Source of the DNA: Hyphomicrobiales bacterium | GTDB lineage: Bacteria > Pseudomonadota > Alphaproteobacteria > Rhizobiales > Rhizobiaceae | DNA: 64,000 nt | Assembly: GCA_900466605.1 (NCBI GenBank) | Contig: UBMU01000030.1 | Location: 124,001 to 188,000 of the forward strand | Direction: 5' to 3' | In this document: positions 33,605-42,728 of the stretch, one piece after another | How the letters are laid out: each line of letters starts with the position of its first letter | How positions within the stretch are numbered: position 1 is the first letter of the stretch | Notes under the pieces: generated by a model | Databases searched by the model: none | What the model saw: the letters and a program-made list of their open reading frames with translations, nothing else | Told to the model about the DNA's origin: nothing | Position numbers and translations under genes: made by a program

Positions 33605-33657
33605 GATAAAATCCTTTTATCATCTTGGCAGATAATTGCTTAGAGTATCCTTTTATC
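33605..33657. promoter_or_regulatory. Lrp-type operator array
   Basis: GATAAAATCCTTTTATC (33605-33621) is a perfect palindrome with 7-bp arms and a 3-nt centre, just upstream of the lrp start codon. The 11-mer ATCCTTTTATC within it recurs at 33647-33657, 36 bp further on. The spacing is suited to cooperative binding of Lrp dimers, with autoregulation and control of the exporter. Confidence 0.6.
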
Positions 33658-33745
33658 GGCATAGATAGCAAGGACATGCCCCGCCGTTTCCGCCTAGTCT
33701 TCTCTCAACCGGATAGCCTCCGGGCGATCACGAGAGGAGAGACTG

Positions 33746-34651
33746 ATGAGCGCCCTTGCCTTCACCAACAATGAAAAATCCACGTCGACCGCAGTCGGAT
33801 ATGTGGGCGCCGTCGTCACTGTCCTGATCTGGGCGGCATGGATTCTGGCGACGCGTCACAGCGCGGCGACGCAGCTCGGGACGATCGATATCGGCCTGAT
33901 CCGCTATGGTATTCCGGCATTCGTTCTGGCACCGGTCTGGCTGAAGACCGGACTACTCCCGAAGGGTGTGCCGCTTGGCCTGCTCGCCATGATGGTCGCC
34001 GGAGCGGGCGCCGTTTTCTTCCAACTGACCACATCGGCGATTCACTCGACCCCGGCGTCTGCGGCAGGCATTCTGCTCGGAGGCTCCATGCCGCTCGCCG
34101 CTGCCCTCATCGGCGCCGTAGTCTTTGGGGAACGGCCGGACTATATGCGCGTGCTTGGTCTTGCCGCAATCGTCGCGGGTGTCGCCATCCTGCTGATCCG
34201 CAGTCTCGCCGGAGCAGCACTACCCTGGACCAGCTTCGTTCTGCTGCCAATGGGCGCCGTCCTCTGGGCAAGCTACACGCATGCCTTCCGCCGCTCCGGC
34301 CTGACGGCGCTGCAGGCGAGCGCGCTCATCGCCATCTGGTCCCTCTTGATCCATGTCGGCCTCGCCGTCGCCTTCGGCACGTCGATTTCCAGCGCGCCAC
34401 TTGGCGAAATCGGCCTGCAGATCCTCAGCCAGGGCCTTCTCTCCGGCCTTGCTGCAACAATCGCCTATGGGCTTGCCGTGCATGCGCTGGGAGGCACGCA
34501 GGCAGCTGCCTTTACGGCAATCACGCCGGTGCTGGCGACGATCGGCGGCGGCCTATTGCTCGGAGAGGAGATCGGCCTCGCGGAGATTGCCGCGGCTGTT
34601 ATCACCGGGCTCGGCGTGGCGCTTTCGACCGGCATCGCCTCACGCCGATAA
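33746..34651 (+). CDS. EamA/DMT family exporter
   Basis: A 301-residue membrane protein with ten predicted helices in two EamA repeats (about 15-145 and 160-295). Members export amino acids or other small metabolites. Start ATG 33746 has AGAGGAGAG upstream. The divergent Lrp regulator suggests that an amino acid both induces and is moved by this protein. A hairpin (34667-34695) shared with the convergent GNAT gene follows. Confidence 0.87.
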   Translation: MSALAFTNNEKSTSTAVGYVGAVVTVLIWAAWILATRHSAATQLGTIDIGLIRYGIPAFVLAPVWLKTGLLPKGVPLGLLAMMVAGAGAVFFQLTTSAIHSTPASAAGILLGGSMPLAAALIGAVVFGERPDYMRVLGLAAIVAGVAILLIRSLAGAALPWTSFVLLPMGAVLWASYTHAFRRSGLTALQASALIAIWSLLIHVGLAVAFGTSISSAPLGEIGLQILSQGLLSGLAATIAYGLAVHALGGTQAAAFTAITPVLATIGGGLLLGEEIGLAEIAAAVITGLGVALSTGIASRR

Positions 34652-34666
34652 TCAGGAGCGCACAGT

Positions 34667-34695
34667 TTGAGCCGGCCACCATTTCGCCGGCTCAA
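34667..34695. terminator. Bidirectional terminator EamA/GNAT
   Basis: TTGAGCCGG (34667-34675) pairs with CCGGCTCAA (34687-34695) over an 11-nt loop between convergent genes. Confidence 0.65.
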
Positions 34696-34726
34696 TTCCA
34701 ATGTCCAGCGCTGCCTCGGCCAGGCT

Positions 34727-35242
34727 TCAAAGAGCAAGGACCATCGCAAGTCGCCGTTCCGGATCCATCCCGACAGCAATTTCGTGACTCAGCTTCTCCC
34801 GCAGGAAATGCGGCAACGCCTCCGCGTTCGACTGCACAAAACCAATGGAGGCGTAAAAGGGTGCATTGAATGGAATGTCTCGATCCGTCGTCAGCGTAAG
34901 CGCCGATAGCCGACGCGCCTGGGCCATCTCGATCGCAGCCGACATCAAGCGTCGCCCGACACCCCTGCGCTGCCAATCCCTGCAAACATCAAGTTCGATC
35001 ACATAGAGTGCGTCTGCGATCTCTTCTGCGGCAAGGAAGCCAACCGGAAGATCACTGTGATCGACGGCAACGAGCAGCAGACCCGCCTCGAGCGATCCCC
35101 GCAGCACGTCCTGCGGCAGCGCGTGCGCCTCCTTGACGACCCCAAGCGCCTCCGCGAGCGTTGCAAAGGCGTCGATTTCGATCTCGGCCAAGCGCTGCAG
35201 TTCGTCGAGACGCGCCTGCCGTATGATGCAGGCGTTGCTCAT
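34727..35242 (-). CDS. GNAT family N-acetyltransferase
   Basis: A 171-residue acetyltransferase. The acetyl-CoA pyrophosphate-binding motif A appears as RDWQRRGVGRRLM (about residues 87-99), preceded by strand LYVIELDVC. The C-terminal motif B region is PFYASIGFVQ. The substrate is unknown. It lies 9 nt downstream of the ETF-ubiquinone oxidoreductase gene on the same strand and may be transcribed with it. Confidence 0.85.
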   Translation of the reverse strand: MSNACIIRQARLDELQRLAEIEIDAFATLAEALGVVKEAHALPQDVLRGSLEAGLLLVAVDHSDLPVGFLAAEEIADALYVIELDVCRDWQRRGVGRRLMSAAIEMAQARRLSALTLTTDRDIPFNAPFYASIGFVQSNAEALPHFLREKLSHEIAVGMDPERRLAMVLAL

Positions 35243-35251
35243 GCCTGCCTC

Positions 35252-36916
35252 TTACATATTCGGATAAACCGGCCCCTCGCCGCCCTGCGGCGGCACCCAG
35301 TTGATGTTCTGGTTCGGGTCCTTGATGTCGCAGGTCTTGCAGTGGACACAGTTCTGGGCATTGATGACGTAGGTTTCCTTGCCATCCTTCTCCACCCATT
35401 CGTAGACACCGGCCGGACAGTAGCGGGTCGAGGGACCGGCATAGATATCGTGCTCGGACGACACCTGCAGCGCCATATCCTTGACCTTGAGATGCACCGG
35501 CTGGTCTTCCTCGTGGTTGGTGTTCGAAAGGAACACCGAGGACAAACGGTCGAAGGTGAGGACGCCGTCCGGCTTCGGATAGGCGATCGGCTTGTGCTTC
35601 GAGGCCGGCTCCAGCGAGGCCGCATCGGTCTTGCCGTGCTTCAAGGTGCCGAAGATCGAGAGGCCGAAGAGCTGGTTGGTCCACATGTCGAGACCGCCGA
35701 GCGCCACGCCAATCGCAGTGCCGAACTTCGACCACAGCGGCTTGACGTTGCGCACCTTCTTCAGGTCCTTGCCGATGTCGCTCGAACGCCAGTCGCTCTC
35801 GATCTCGACCACCTCGTCATTGGCGCGGCCGACAGCAATCGCTGCCGCGATCCGCTCCGCCGCCATCATGCCAGACAGCACGGCGTTGTGACTGCCCTTG
35901 ATGCGCGGCACGTTGACGAAGCCGGCCGAACAGCCGATCAGCGCGCCGCCGGGGAAGGACAGCTTCGGCACCGACTGATAGCCACCCTCTGTGATCGCAC
36001 GCGCGCCGTAGGAGAGCCGCTTGCCACCCTCGAAAGTAGTGCGGATCGAAGGATGCGTCTTGAAGCGCTGGAACTCCTCGAACGGATAGAGATACGGGTT
36101 CTTGTAGTTCAGGTGGACGACGAAGCCGACAGCCACGAGATTGTCCTCGAGGTGGTAAAGGAAGGAGCCACCGCCGGTCTTCATGCCGAGCGGCCAGCCG
36201 AAGGAGTGCTGCACCAGACCCTGCCTGTGGTGCTCGGGCTTGACCTGCCAGAGCTCCTTGATGCCGATGCCGAACTTCTGGGGCTCGCGATCCCTGGACA
36301 GGTCGAATCTGGCGATCAGTTGCTTGGCAAGCGAGCCGCGCACGCCTTCGCCGATCAGCACATATTTGCCGAGCAGCGCCATGCCTCGGGTGTAATTCGG
36401 GCCGGGTTCGCCGTTCTTCTCGATGCCCATGTCGCCGGTGGCGACACCGATGACCGCGCCCTCATCGTTGTAGAGCACTTCGGTGGCGGCAAAGCCCGGA
36501 TAGATCTCGACGCCGAGTTCCTCAGCCTTGGTGGCCAGCCAACGACAGACATTGCCTAGCGAGACGATATAGTTGCCGTGATTGCTCATCAGCGGCGGCA
36601 TCAGGATATTTGGCACGCGCACCGAGCCAGCCGGACCGAGAACCAGGAAGTGATCGTCCTTCACCTCGGTCTTGAACGGATGGTCCGCCTCCTGGCGCCA
36701 GCCGGGCAGCAAGCGGTCGATGCCGATGGGGTCTACCACCGCACCTGACAGGATATGCGCACCGACCTCGGCACCCTTCTCGAGCACAACGACCGAAAGC
36801 TCCGGATTGACCTGCTTCAGCCGGATCGCAGCCGACAGGCCCGCGGGACCGCCACCGACGATCACAACATCGAATTCCATGCTTTCGCGTTCGGGCAGTT
36901 CACTCGTGTCGGTCAT
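35252..36916 (-). CDS. Electron-transfer flavoprotein:ubiquinone oxidoreductase
   Basis: A 554-residue membrane-associated enzyme that passes electrons from ETF (fatty-acid, amino-acid and sarcosine dehydrogenations) to ubiquinone. The N-terminal FAD motif is VGGGPAGLSAAIRL (about 20-33). The C-terminal [4Fe-4S] domain has a CPAG cysteine and the NCVHCKTCDIKDP cluster motif, all four Cys being present. The C terminus GGEGPVYPNM is typical. Length is normal for ETF-QO. The etfAB genes are not in the window. A palindrome lies between it and the divergent SDR gene. Confidence 0.96.
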   Translation of the reverse strand: MTDTSELPERESMEFDVVIVGGGPAGLSAAIRLKQVNPELSVVVLEKGAEVGAHILSGAVVDPIGIDRLLPGWRQEADHPFKTEVKDDHFLVLGPAGSVRVPNILMPPLMSNHGNYIVSLGNVCRWLATKAEELGVEIYPGFAATEVLYNDEGAVIGVATGDMGIEKNGEPGPNYTRGMALLGKYVLIGEGVRGSLAKQLIARFDLSRDREPQKFGIGIKELWQVKPEHHRQGLVQHSFGWPLGMKTGGGSFLYHLEDNLVAVGFVVHLNYKNPYLYPFEEFQRFKTHPSIRTTFEGGKRLSYGARAITEGGYQSVPKLSFPGGALIGCSAGFVNVPRIKGSHNAVLSGMMAAERIAAAIAVGRANDEVVEIESDWRSSDIGKDLKKVRNVKPLWSKFGTAIGVALGGLDMWTNQLFGLSIFGTLKHGKTDAASLEPASKHKPIAYPKPDGVLTFDRLSSVFLSNTNHEEDQPVHLKVKDMALQVSSEHDIYAGPSTRYCPAGVYEWVEKDGKETYVINAQNCVHCKTCDIKDPNQNINWVPPQGGEGPVYPNM

Positions 36917-37066
36917 TCATCCATCTCCACTTGGCCGACATTGCGACCACAATTCCCCGTGATGGGGTTATCTCTTGTCAAAACCGGGGACCATTGTCGA
37001 GCCGGGAAACGACAGCGAATCCCCCAATTCGCGCAACAGCATTTTTCGCGCCAAATAATTATATGT

Positions 37067-37080
37067 CGTTTACGTAAACG
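37067..37080. promoter_or_regulatory. 14-bp palindrome between ETF-QO and SDR genes
   Basis: CGTTTACGTAAACG is a perfect 14-bp palindrome in the 248-nt divergent gap. Its ACGT-centred, TTTACGTAAA-like form recalls operators of the MerR-type regulator LiuR, which controls branched-chain amino-acid and acyl-CoA breakdown (including ETF-QO) in proteobacteria. The match to LiuR is from memory and not certain. Confidence 0.5.
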
Positions 37081-37164
37081 TCAATTAACAAACAAATTCC
37101 GGACACCGCTTTCATCGTGATTTGCCGAGCATTATAGAGAGACGAAGCACAGGAGAAATACGGC

Positions 37165-37953
37165 ATGGATCTCGGTATCAAAGGCAAGCGTGCGCTCGTT
37201 TTGGCATCGTCGCGTGGATTGGGTCGCGGTATTGCAGTTGCCTTGGCACGCGAGGGCGCACATGTTCTCCTCTGCGGGCGTAGCGGCGAGACGCTCGAGG
37301 TAAACTGCCGCGCGATCAATGCTGAGGGAAACGGCAAGGCGGATTGGATCTGGGCAGATCTTTCCGATGAGAATTTTGTGGAGACAGTTACCACCGCCGT
37401 GAACAATAAGTTCGGCGGCATCGATATCCTGATCAACAATACCGGCGGCCCAACACCGGGAACGACACAGGATATGATGCCGGAAAAGCTGGAAACCTAT
37501 TTTCTCTCTATGGTGTTGCGGGTGATTGCCCTTACCAACGCCTTGCTGCCGTCCATGAAGGAACAGGGCTGGGGGCGCATTCTCACCGTTGCATCATCTG
37601 GCGTGATCGAACCCATCGCAAATCTCGCCCTTTCGAACACGCTGCGCCCTGCCCTCGCCGGCTGGAGCAAGACGCTGGCAACGGAGATCGGACGCTTTGG
37701 AATCACGTCGAACCTGCTGCTTCCGGGGAGCATCCTGACCGGTCGCCTCGACGATCTCGATGGCGCCGCGGCCAAGCGGACCGGCAAAAGCCTAGACGAG
37801 ATCCGCTCCGCCAAGGAAACGGCGATCCCTGTCGGGCGTTACGGAACGGTTGAAGAATTCGCTGCAACCGCTGCTTTCCTCTGCAGTCAGCCGGCAAGCT
37901 ACATAACCGGCAGCCTTGTCCGCTGCGACGGCGGCGCGGCGCGATCTGTCTGA
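37165..37953 (+). CDS. Atypical short-chain dehydrogenase lacking YxxxK
   Basis: A 262-residue SDR-fold protein related to 3-oxoacyl-ACP reductases. The cofactor loop reads LASSRGLGRG (residues 13-22), and NNTGG (91-95) replaces NNAG. The catalytic Ser region is present (VASSGV, 142-147), but the place of the Tyr-x-x-x-Lys pair holds LSNTL (156-160), so both Tyr and Lys are missing. The fold and cofactor binding may be kept while the usual reduction is lost or altered. The ribosome binding site AGGAG is good. It is divergent from ETF-QO. Confidence 0.85.
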   Translation: MDLGIKGKRALVLASSRGLGRGIAVALAREGAHVLLCGRSGETLEVNCRAINAEGNGKADWIWADLSDENFVETVTTAVNNKFGGIDILINNTGGPTPGTTQDMMPEKLETYFLSMVLRVIALTNALLPSMKEQGWGRILTVASSGVIEPIANLALSNTLRPALAGWSKTLATEIGRFGITSNLLLPGSILTGRLDDLDGAAAKRTGKSLDEIRSAKETAIPVGRYGTVEEFAATAAFLCSQPASYITGSLVRCDGGAARSV

Positions 37954-38163
37954 TTGAAAAGAGGAAATTGCAAAGGTGTGGGCCAAGCGTATCGCTGATG
38001 CCCAATAAATGCCATTTCAGCATATTCTTTCATTACAAAAATTTAAGCCATTATAACCACTTAGTGATGGTCGGCTGGGCAAATATGTCTTTTTTGCGCC
38101 GTAATAAACGTGGTTCAATAGAGCCTGGATTTTCGCGCAATTTGCCCCCAACCGGTCTCGCTC

Positions 38164-39447
38164 ATGAAAAAACTTTTAGTCACGGTCTGCATCATTGCTG
38201 CTGCCAGCGTCGGCGCATGGCAATATAGGGAACGCATCCCTTATCTTTCCCAATTTTTACCGAAGACGCCGCAGCAGGCTGACGACGCCGACGGTGGCCA
38301 CCAAACGGCCAGCGACGCCTCACAGAAATCCGGCGATCAGAAGGGCGGCAGCAAGGGGCGGAACCGTAGTGGCGGGCCGACGCTTGTCAAAACTGTCGCA
38401 GCGGTGAAGACCACCCTGCCCAGGGACGTCACAGCTTCGGGCTGGGCGGACGCAGACGACAACACGACGATCGCCGCCCAGGAACAGGGGATCGTTACGA
38501 AGATCTTCGCGTCGGACGGCGCCACCGTAAAACAGGGAGACCTGATCGCCGAGCTTGATGCACGCACGGCACAGGCAACGGTCGACAAGGACAGCGCAAT
38601 GGTCGTCCGCGACCAGGCTACATTGGGTGAGTCCGAAACAGCGTTGGCACGCGCCAACGACCTGCTGAGTTCAAAAGCCGGCACGCAGCAAAACTATGAT
38701 CAGGCGAAAGCGGCACGCGACACTGCGGCGGCTACAGTCCAGGCTGACAAGGCCGCGCTCGCCGCCGATCAGGTACTGCTTGAGCACACTGACATCCGTG
38801 CACCCTTCGACGGACGCCTTGGTGATATTGCCGTCAGCCCCGGCGCCTTCCTGAATGCCGGCTCTGCGATCGTGACGATCGCAAAGTACGATCCGATCTC
38901 TGTCAAATTCCATTTACAGGAACGTGACCTCAGGCAGTTGAAGCTTGCCCTTGCCGCAGGTCCTGTGGATGTCAGCACGGTTCCGCAATCACAGAACGGC
39001 AAGGCGCGCCAGGGCCATATCAGCTTCTACGACAACACTGTCGATCCGGCCTCCGGCACCATTCTCGCGAAAGCGAAATTCGAGAACGCGTCCGGCGCTT
39101 TGTGGCCCGGCCAATCGGTAAATATCGTTGTCCACTTCAACAACAATGAGCAGCAGGTTGTCGTCCCGACAGTCGCGGTTAGCCCGGGCGCGGACGGCTT
39201 CTTTGCCTTTGTCGTGCGCGATGGGAAAGCCCAAGTGACGCCGGTCACCGTCGCACGTGCGAACGGTGGCTTCACCGCCATCTCGAAGGGCCTCTCCGAT
39301 GGCGACCACGTGATCATCGAAGGACAGGCGCAGCTCGTCGACCAGCAGCTGGTCAAGGAGCAGTTCGATGACAAGGCGTTGAACTTAGCCTCGGCAGGCC
39401 AAGCCGCCGGCAAGACTGAAATCATCACAGCGGGTACGGAAGAATGA
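38164..39447 (+). CDS. RND efflux periplasmic adaptor (membrane fusion protein)
   Basis: A 427-residue HlyD/AcrA-type adaptor. Residues 1-20 are a signal anchor without a lipobox Cys. Residues about 35-70 form a low-complexity polar linker rich in Asp, Lys, Ser and Gly. The lipoyl half-motifs (EQGIVTKIFASDGATVKQGD and IRAPFDGRLGDI) flank a coiled-coil hairpin (about 140-205). The beta-barrel and membrane-proximal domains follow. It bridges the inner-membrane RND pump to an outer-membrane channel. Its last 4 nt overlap the pump gene, so the two are coupled. Confidence 0.92.
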   Translation: MKKLLVTVCIIAAASVGAWQYRERIPYLSQFLPKTPQQADDADGGHQTASDASQKSGDQKGGSKGRNRSGGPTLVKTVAAVKTTLPRDVTASGWADADDNTTIAAQEQGIVTKIFASDGATVKQGDLIAELDARTAQATVDKDSAMVVRDQATLGESETALARANDLLSSKAGTQQNYDQAKAARDTAAATVQADKAALAADQVLLEHTDIRAPFDGRLGDIAVSPGAFLNAGSAIVTIAKYDPISVKFHLQERDLRQLKLALAAGPVDVSTVPQSQNGKARQGHISFYDNTVDPASGTILAKAKFENASGALWPGQSVNIVVHFNNNEQQVVVPTVAVSPGADGFFAFVVRDGKAQVTPVTVARANGGFTAISKGLSDGDHVIIEGQAQLVDQQLVKEQFDDKALNLASAGQAAGKTEIITAGTEE

Positions 39448-42400
39448 TACCGAATTTCTGTATCCGACGTCCCGTCGCAACGACGTTGCTCGCCATCGGC
39501 GTTGTTCTTGCCGGCCTTGCGGGCTACCAGCTGGTACCGGTAGCGGCCCTGCCGCAAGTAGATTTCCCGACGATCAACGTTTCGGCCGCTCTGACGGGCG
39601 CCTCACCGCAGACGATGGCAACCTCGGTCGCCACGCCGCTGATCAAGCAGTTCCAGACAATCCCTGGGATCAGCGAAATCAGCGCCACTAACTCGCTTGG
39701 CAACACGAGTATCGTTCTGCAGTTCGACCTCAACCGCAACATCGATGCGGCAGCAGCAGACGTTCAGGCGGCGATTTCCCACGCGACGCGCCAGCTCCCG
39801 GACAACATGACAACGCCGCCGAGCTACCGCAAGACAAACCCTGCCGACGCGCCGGTCATGCTGCTTGCCGTGCAGAGCGACACCATGCCACGCAGCAAGC
39901 TCGACGAGATTGCCGAGGACATCATCTCGCCGTCCCTTTCAACGCTTCCCGGCGTGGCCGAGGTCTCGGTATTCGGCGCGCAGACCTATGCTGTCCGCGT
40001 CGAGGTCGACCCAAACAAGCTCCTCAACCGTGGCATCGGCATCGACACGGTGAACAAGGCATTGGTCGCGGCCAACAGCCAGGTTCCTGTCGGCTCTCTG
40101 CAGAACGACATGCAGAGCATGACGATCAATGCGAACACCCAGCGCACCAATGCGGATGAATTCCGAACGCTTGTCATTGCCAGTCCGAACGGCGCACCAA
40201 TTCATCTCGGCGACGTTGCCGACGTGCAGGACAGCGTTGAGAACCAGAATACCGGTAGCTGGTATGACGGTAACCGCAGCATCATTCTTGCCATTCAACG
40301 CCAGCCCGATGCCAATACCGTCGATGTCGTCGACGCAATCAGAGCAAAGCTACCCGGCCTGCACGCAGAGATTCCAGCCTCGGTTTCGATCAAGGTCATG
40401 AACGACTCGGCGCAGCCGATCAAGGATGCGATAGCGGACGTGAAGTTCACGCTGCTTCTGACCATAGGGCTTGTCGTGCTGGTGATCTATCTCTTCACCG
40501 GCCACCTGACGGCAACACTCATCCCGGGGCTCGCGGTGCCCCTGTCGCTGATCTCGACCTTCGGCATGATGTATGTGCTGGGATACAGTATCGACAACAT
40601 CTCGCTGCTTGGACTGACGCTTGCCGTCGGTCTCGTCGTCGATGACGCGATCGTCATGCTGGAGAACATTCTACGGCACGTCGAGGAAGGCATGCCGGTT
40701 CTCGATGCCGCAATCAAAGGCGCTGGCGAAGTCAGCTACACCATCATCTCCATGTCGGTGTCGCTGATCGCCGTTTTCATACCGATCCTTTTGATGGGCG
40801 GAGTTGTCGGTCGCATCTTCAACGAATTCGGCATGGTCGTTGCGATTGCGATCGTCGCGTCGGCGATCGTGTCGCTCACAGTGACGCCGATGCTGGCTTC
40901 CCGCCTCGGCAGCGGGCACGAGCGGCCTCCGTTCTTCATCCGCTGGTTCGATGCCGGCTTCGAGCGGACAACCAGAGCATATGACAGGTCGGTTGGCTGG
41001 TGCCTGAAGCATCGTCCAGCGATCCTCGGACTGTTCCTGGCATCCGTCGGATTGACCGTCTACCTCTTCATGACACTACCCGCGAGCTTCATCCCCACCG
41101 AAGATATCGGCCGTCTGAACATCTCAACCCGTGCGCGCCAAGATATTTCCTATCCAGCGATGCAGGCGCTGCAGAACCAGGCCGCCGAGATCGTGAAGCA
41201 GAATCCAGCCGTCAACCATGTCATGTCCATCGTCGGGGGCAATGCGCGAAGCCCGCTCAACAATGGCACCATGTATGTCGAGCTCAAGGACAAGGATCAG
41301 CGCCCGCCGCTTGACCAGACGCTTCGGGAGCTGCACGCGAGCATCGGCAAAATTCCGGGCCTGCAGGCCTATATTACGCCGCAACAGAGCCTTCGCTTCG
41401 GCGGCCGCCAGACAGCGAGCCAATACCAGCTCGTCGTCCAGGCGCTGAGCGCCGATCAGACCAACATCTGGGCGAACAAGATCCAGCAAGCGATGCATAC
41501 AGACTCGCGCTTCACTGACGTGACCTCCGATGCGCAGAACAACGCGCTGCAGGCCAATATCGTCGTCGACACCGAGAAGGCGGCAGCCTACGGGATCACC
41601 GACGGACAGCTGCGGACGACCCTGCAGGAAGCCTTTGGAGGCTATACGGCTGCCCAGATCCAGTCGACCGGCGACAGCTATGACGTGATCGTCGAGTATG
41701 ACACCAGCAAGCCTTGGGACGATCAGAAGCTTCAGGAAATCCGCGTCGCTTCCGACAATGGCTCGCTGGTTCCCCTGTCGAACTTTGCGACGGTGCAGCG
41801 CACCACCGGCCCGGTGACCATCAACCAAACGGGCCAGCTAGTCTCGACGACCGTCTCCTTCAACCTGCCGGCTGGCGAAGCGCTTGGTGATGCCACGGCG
41901 GCGATCGATCAAATCAAGAAGGACATCAACATGCCTGCGGACGTCTTCACGTCCTACGGCGGCACGGCGCAGATATTCCAGCAGTCGCAGGGCAACACCC
42001 CGCTCCTGATCCTGGCAGCCGTGCTGACGATCTACGTCGTGCTTGGCGTTCTCTACGAAAGCTTCATCCATCCGCTTACGATTCTTTCCGGCCTGCCGGC
42101 CGCGGCACTCGGCGCACTGCTCGCGCTGAAGGTGATGGGCTTCGATCTTTCTATCATCGCCCTCATCGGGCTGCTGATGCTGATCGGCATCGTCAAGAAG
42201 AATGCGATCATGATGATCGACGTAGCGCTGGAGAACCTACGTTCCGGCAGTGGCATATCGCCATCCGAAGCGATCCACGAAGCCTGCGTACGACGCTTCC
42301 GCCCGATCATGATGACAACCTTCTGTGCCCTCCTCGGCGCGCTTCCGATCGCTCTTGGAACCGGGGCAAGCTCGGAGCTTCGCCAGCCGCTCGGCATTGC

Positions 42401-42560
42401 CGTCGTCGGTGGTCTTGTCGTGTCGCAAGCGCTGACGCTGTTCATCACCCCGGTCATTTTCGTCGAAATGGGCAGGCTCAGCGATTGGCTCCTCAGTCTT
42501 GGACGCAAGAAAAAGGTCGAGCACGATGAGGAAATACCTCAGGCAATAGCAGCCGAATGA
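39444..42560 (+). CDS. RND multidrug efflux permease, MdtB/MdtC-like
   Basis: A 1038-residue proton-driven exporter with twelve helices and two large periplasmic loops (about 35-335 and 560-865). The signature GLTLAVGLVVDDAIVMLEN in helix 4 holds the paired aspartates of the proton relay. The sequence favours the MdtB/MdtC branch of HAE1 pumps (starts MIPNFCIRRPVATTLL). No outer-membrane factor is encoded nearby, so a TolC-like channel from elsewhere must serve. Substrates are unknown. A strong terminator follows. Confidence 0.94.
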   Translation: MIPNFCIRRPVATTLLAIGVVLAGLAGYQLVPVAALPQVDFPTINVSAALTGASPQTMATSVATPLIKQFQTIPGISEISATNSLGNTSIVLQFDLNRNIDAAAADVQAAISHATRQLPDNMTTPPSYRKTNPADAPVMLLAVQSDTMPRSKLDEIAEDIISPSLSTLPGVAEVSVFGAQTYAVRVEVDPNKLLNRGIGIDTVNKALVAANSQVPVGSLQNDMQSMTINANTQRTNADEFRTLVIASPNGAPIHLGDVADVQDSVENQNTGSWYDGNRSIILAIQRQPDANTVDVVDAIRAKLPGLHAEIPASVSIKVMNDSAQPIKDAIADVKFTLLLTIGLVVLVIYLFTGHLTATLIPGLAVPLSLISTFGMMYVLGYSIDNISLLGLTLAVGLVVDDAIVMLENILRHVEEGMPVLDAAIKGAGEVSYTIISMSVSLIAVFIPILLMGGVVGRIFNEFGMVVAIAIVASAIVSLTVTPMLASRLGSGHERPPFFIRWFDAGFERTTRAYDRSVGWCLKHRPAILGLFLASVGLTVYLFMTLPASFIPTEDIGRLNISTRARQDISYPAMQALQNQAAEIVKQNPAVNHVMSIVGGNARSPLNNGTMYVELKDKDQRPPLDQTLRELHASIGKIPGLQAYITPQQSLRFGGRQTASQYQLVVQALSADQTNIWANKIQQAMHTDSRFTDVTSDAQNNALQANIVVDTEKAAAYGITDGQLRTTLQEAFGGYTAAQIQSTGDSYDVIVEYDTSKPWDDQKLQEIRVASDNGSLVPLSNFATVQRTTGPVTINQTGQLVSTTVSFNLPAGEALGDATAAIDQIKKDINMPADVFTSYGGTAQIFQQSQGNTPLLILAAVLTIYVVLGVLYESFIHPLTILSGLPAAALGALLALKVMGFDLSIIALIGLLMLIGIVKKNAIMMIDVALENLRSGSGISPSEAIHEACVRRFRPIMMTTFCALLGALPIALGTGASSELRQPLGIAVVGGLVVSQALTLFITPVIFVEMGRLSDWLLSLGRKKKVEHDEEIPQAIAAE

Positions 42561-42566
42561 AACACA

Positions 42567-42597
42567 AGCGGGCGCCAACAGCGCCCGCTGCATTTTT
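42567..42597 (+). terminator. Rho-independent terminator of the RND operon
   Basis: AGCGGGCGC (42567-42575) pairs with GCGCCCGCT (42581-42589) over 5 nt, then GCA and TTTTT (42593-42597). Confidence 0.9.
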
Positions 42598-42728
42598 CGC
42601 TTCAGGCCTTGAACAACGATGGCCTCTGTGGCATCACGCGCCCTCCTTGAATTCGGGCGCGCCATTCCGCGCCTTCGCGGAGCTGGCCTCCGTTTCCAAA
42701 AAAACAATCAGTATCATGAGGTGCGAGC

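Noticed and set aside
35057..36559. 500-codon plus-strand open frame opposite ETF-QO
   Set aside because: It is a shadow frame in GC-rich DNA antisense to a well-supported enzyme. Its composition (rich in Arg, His, Asp, Val) is typical of shadows.
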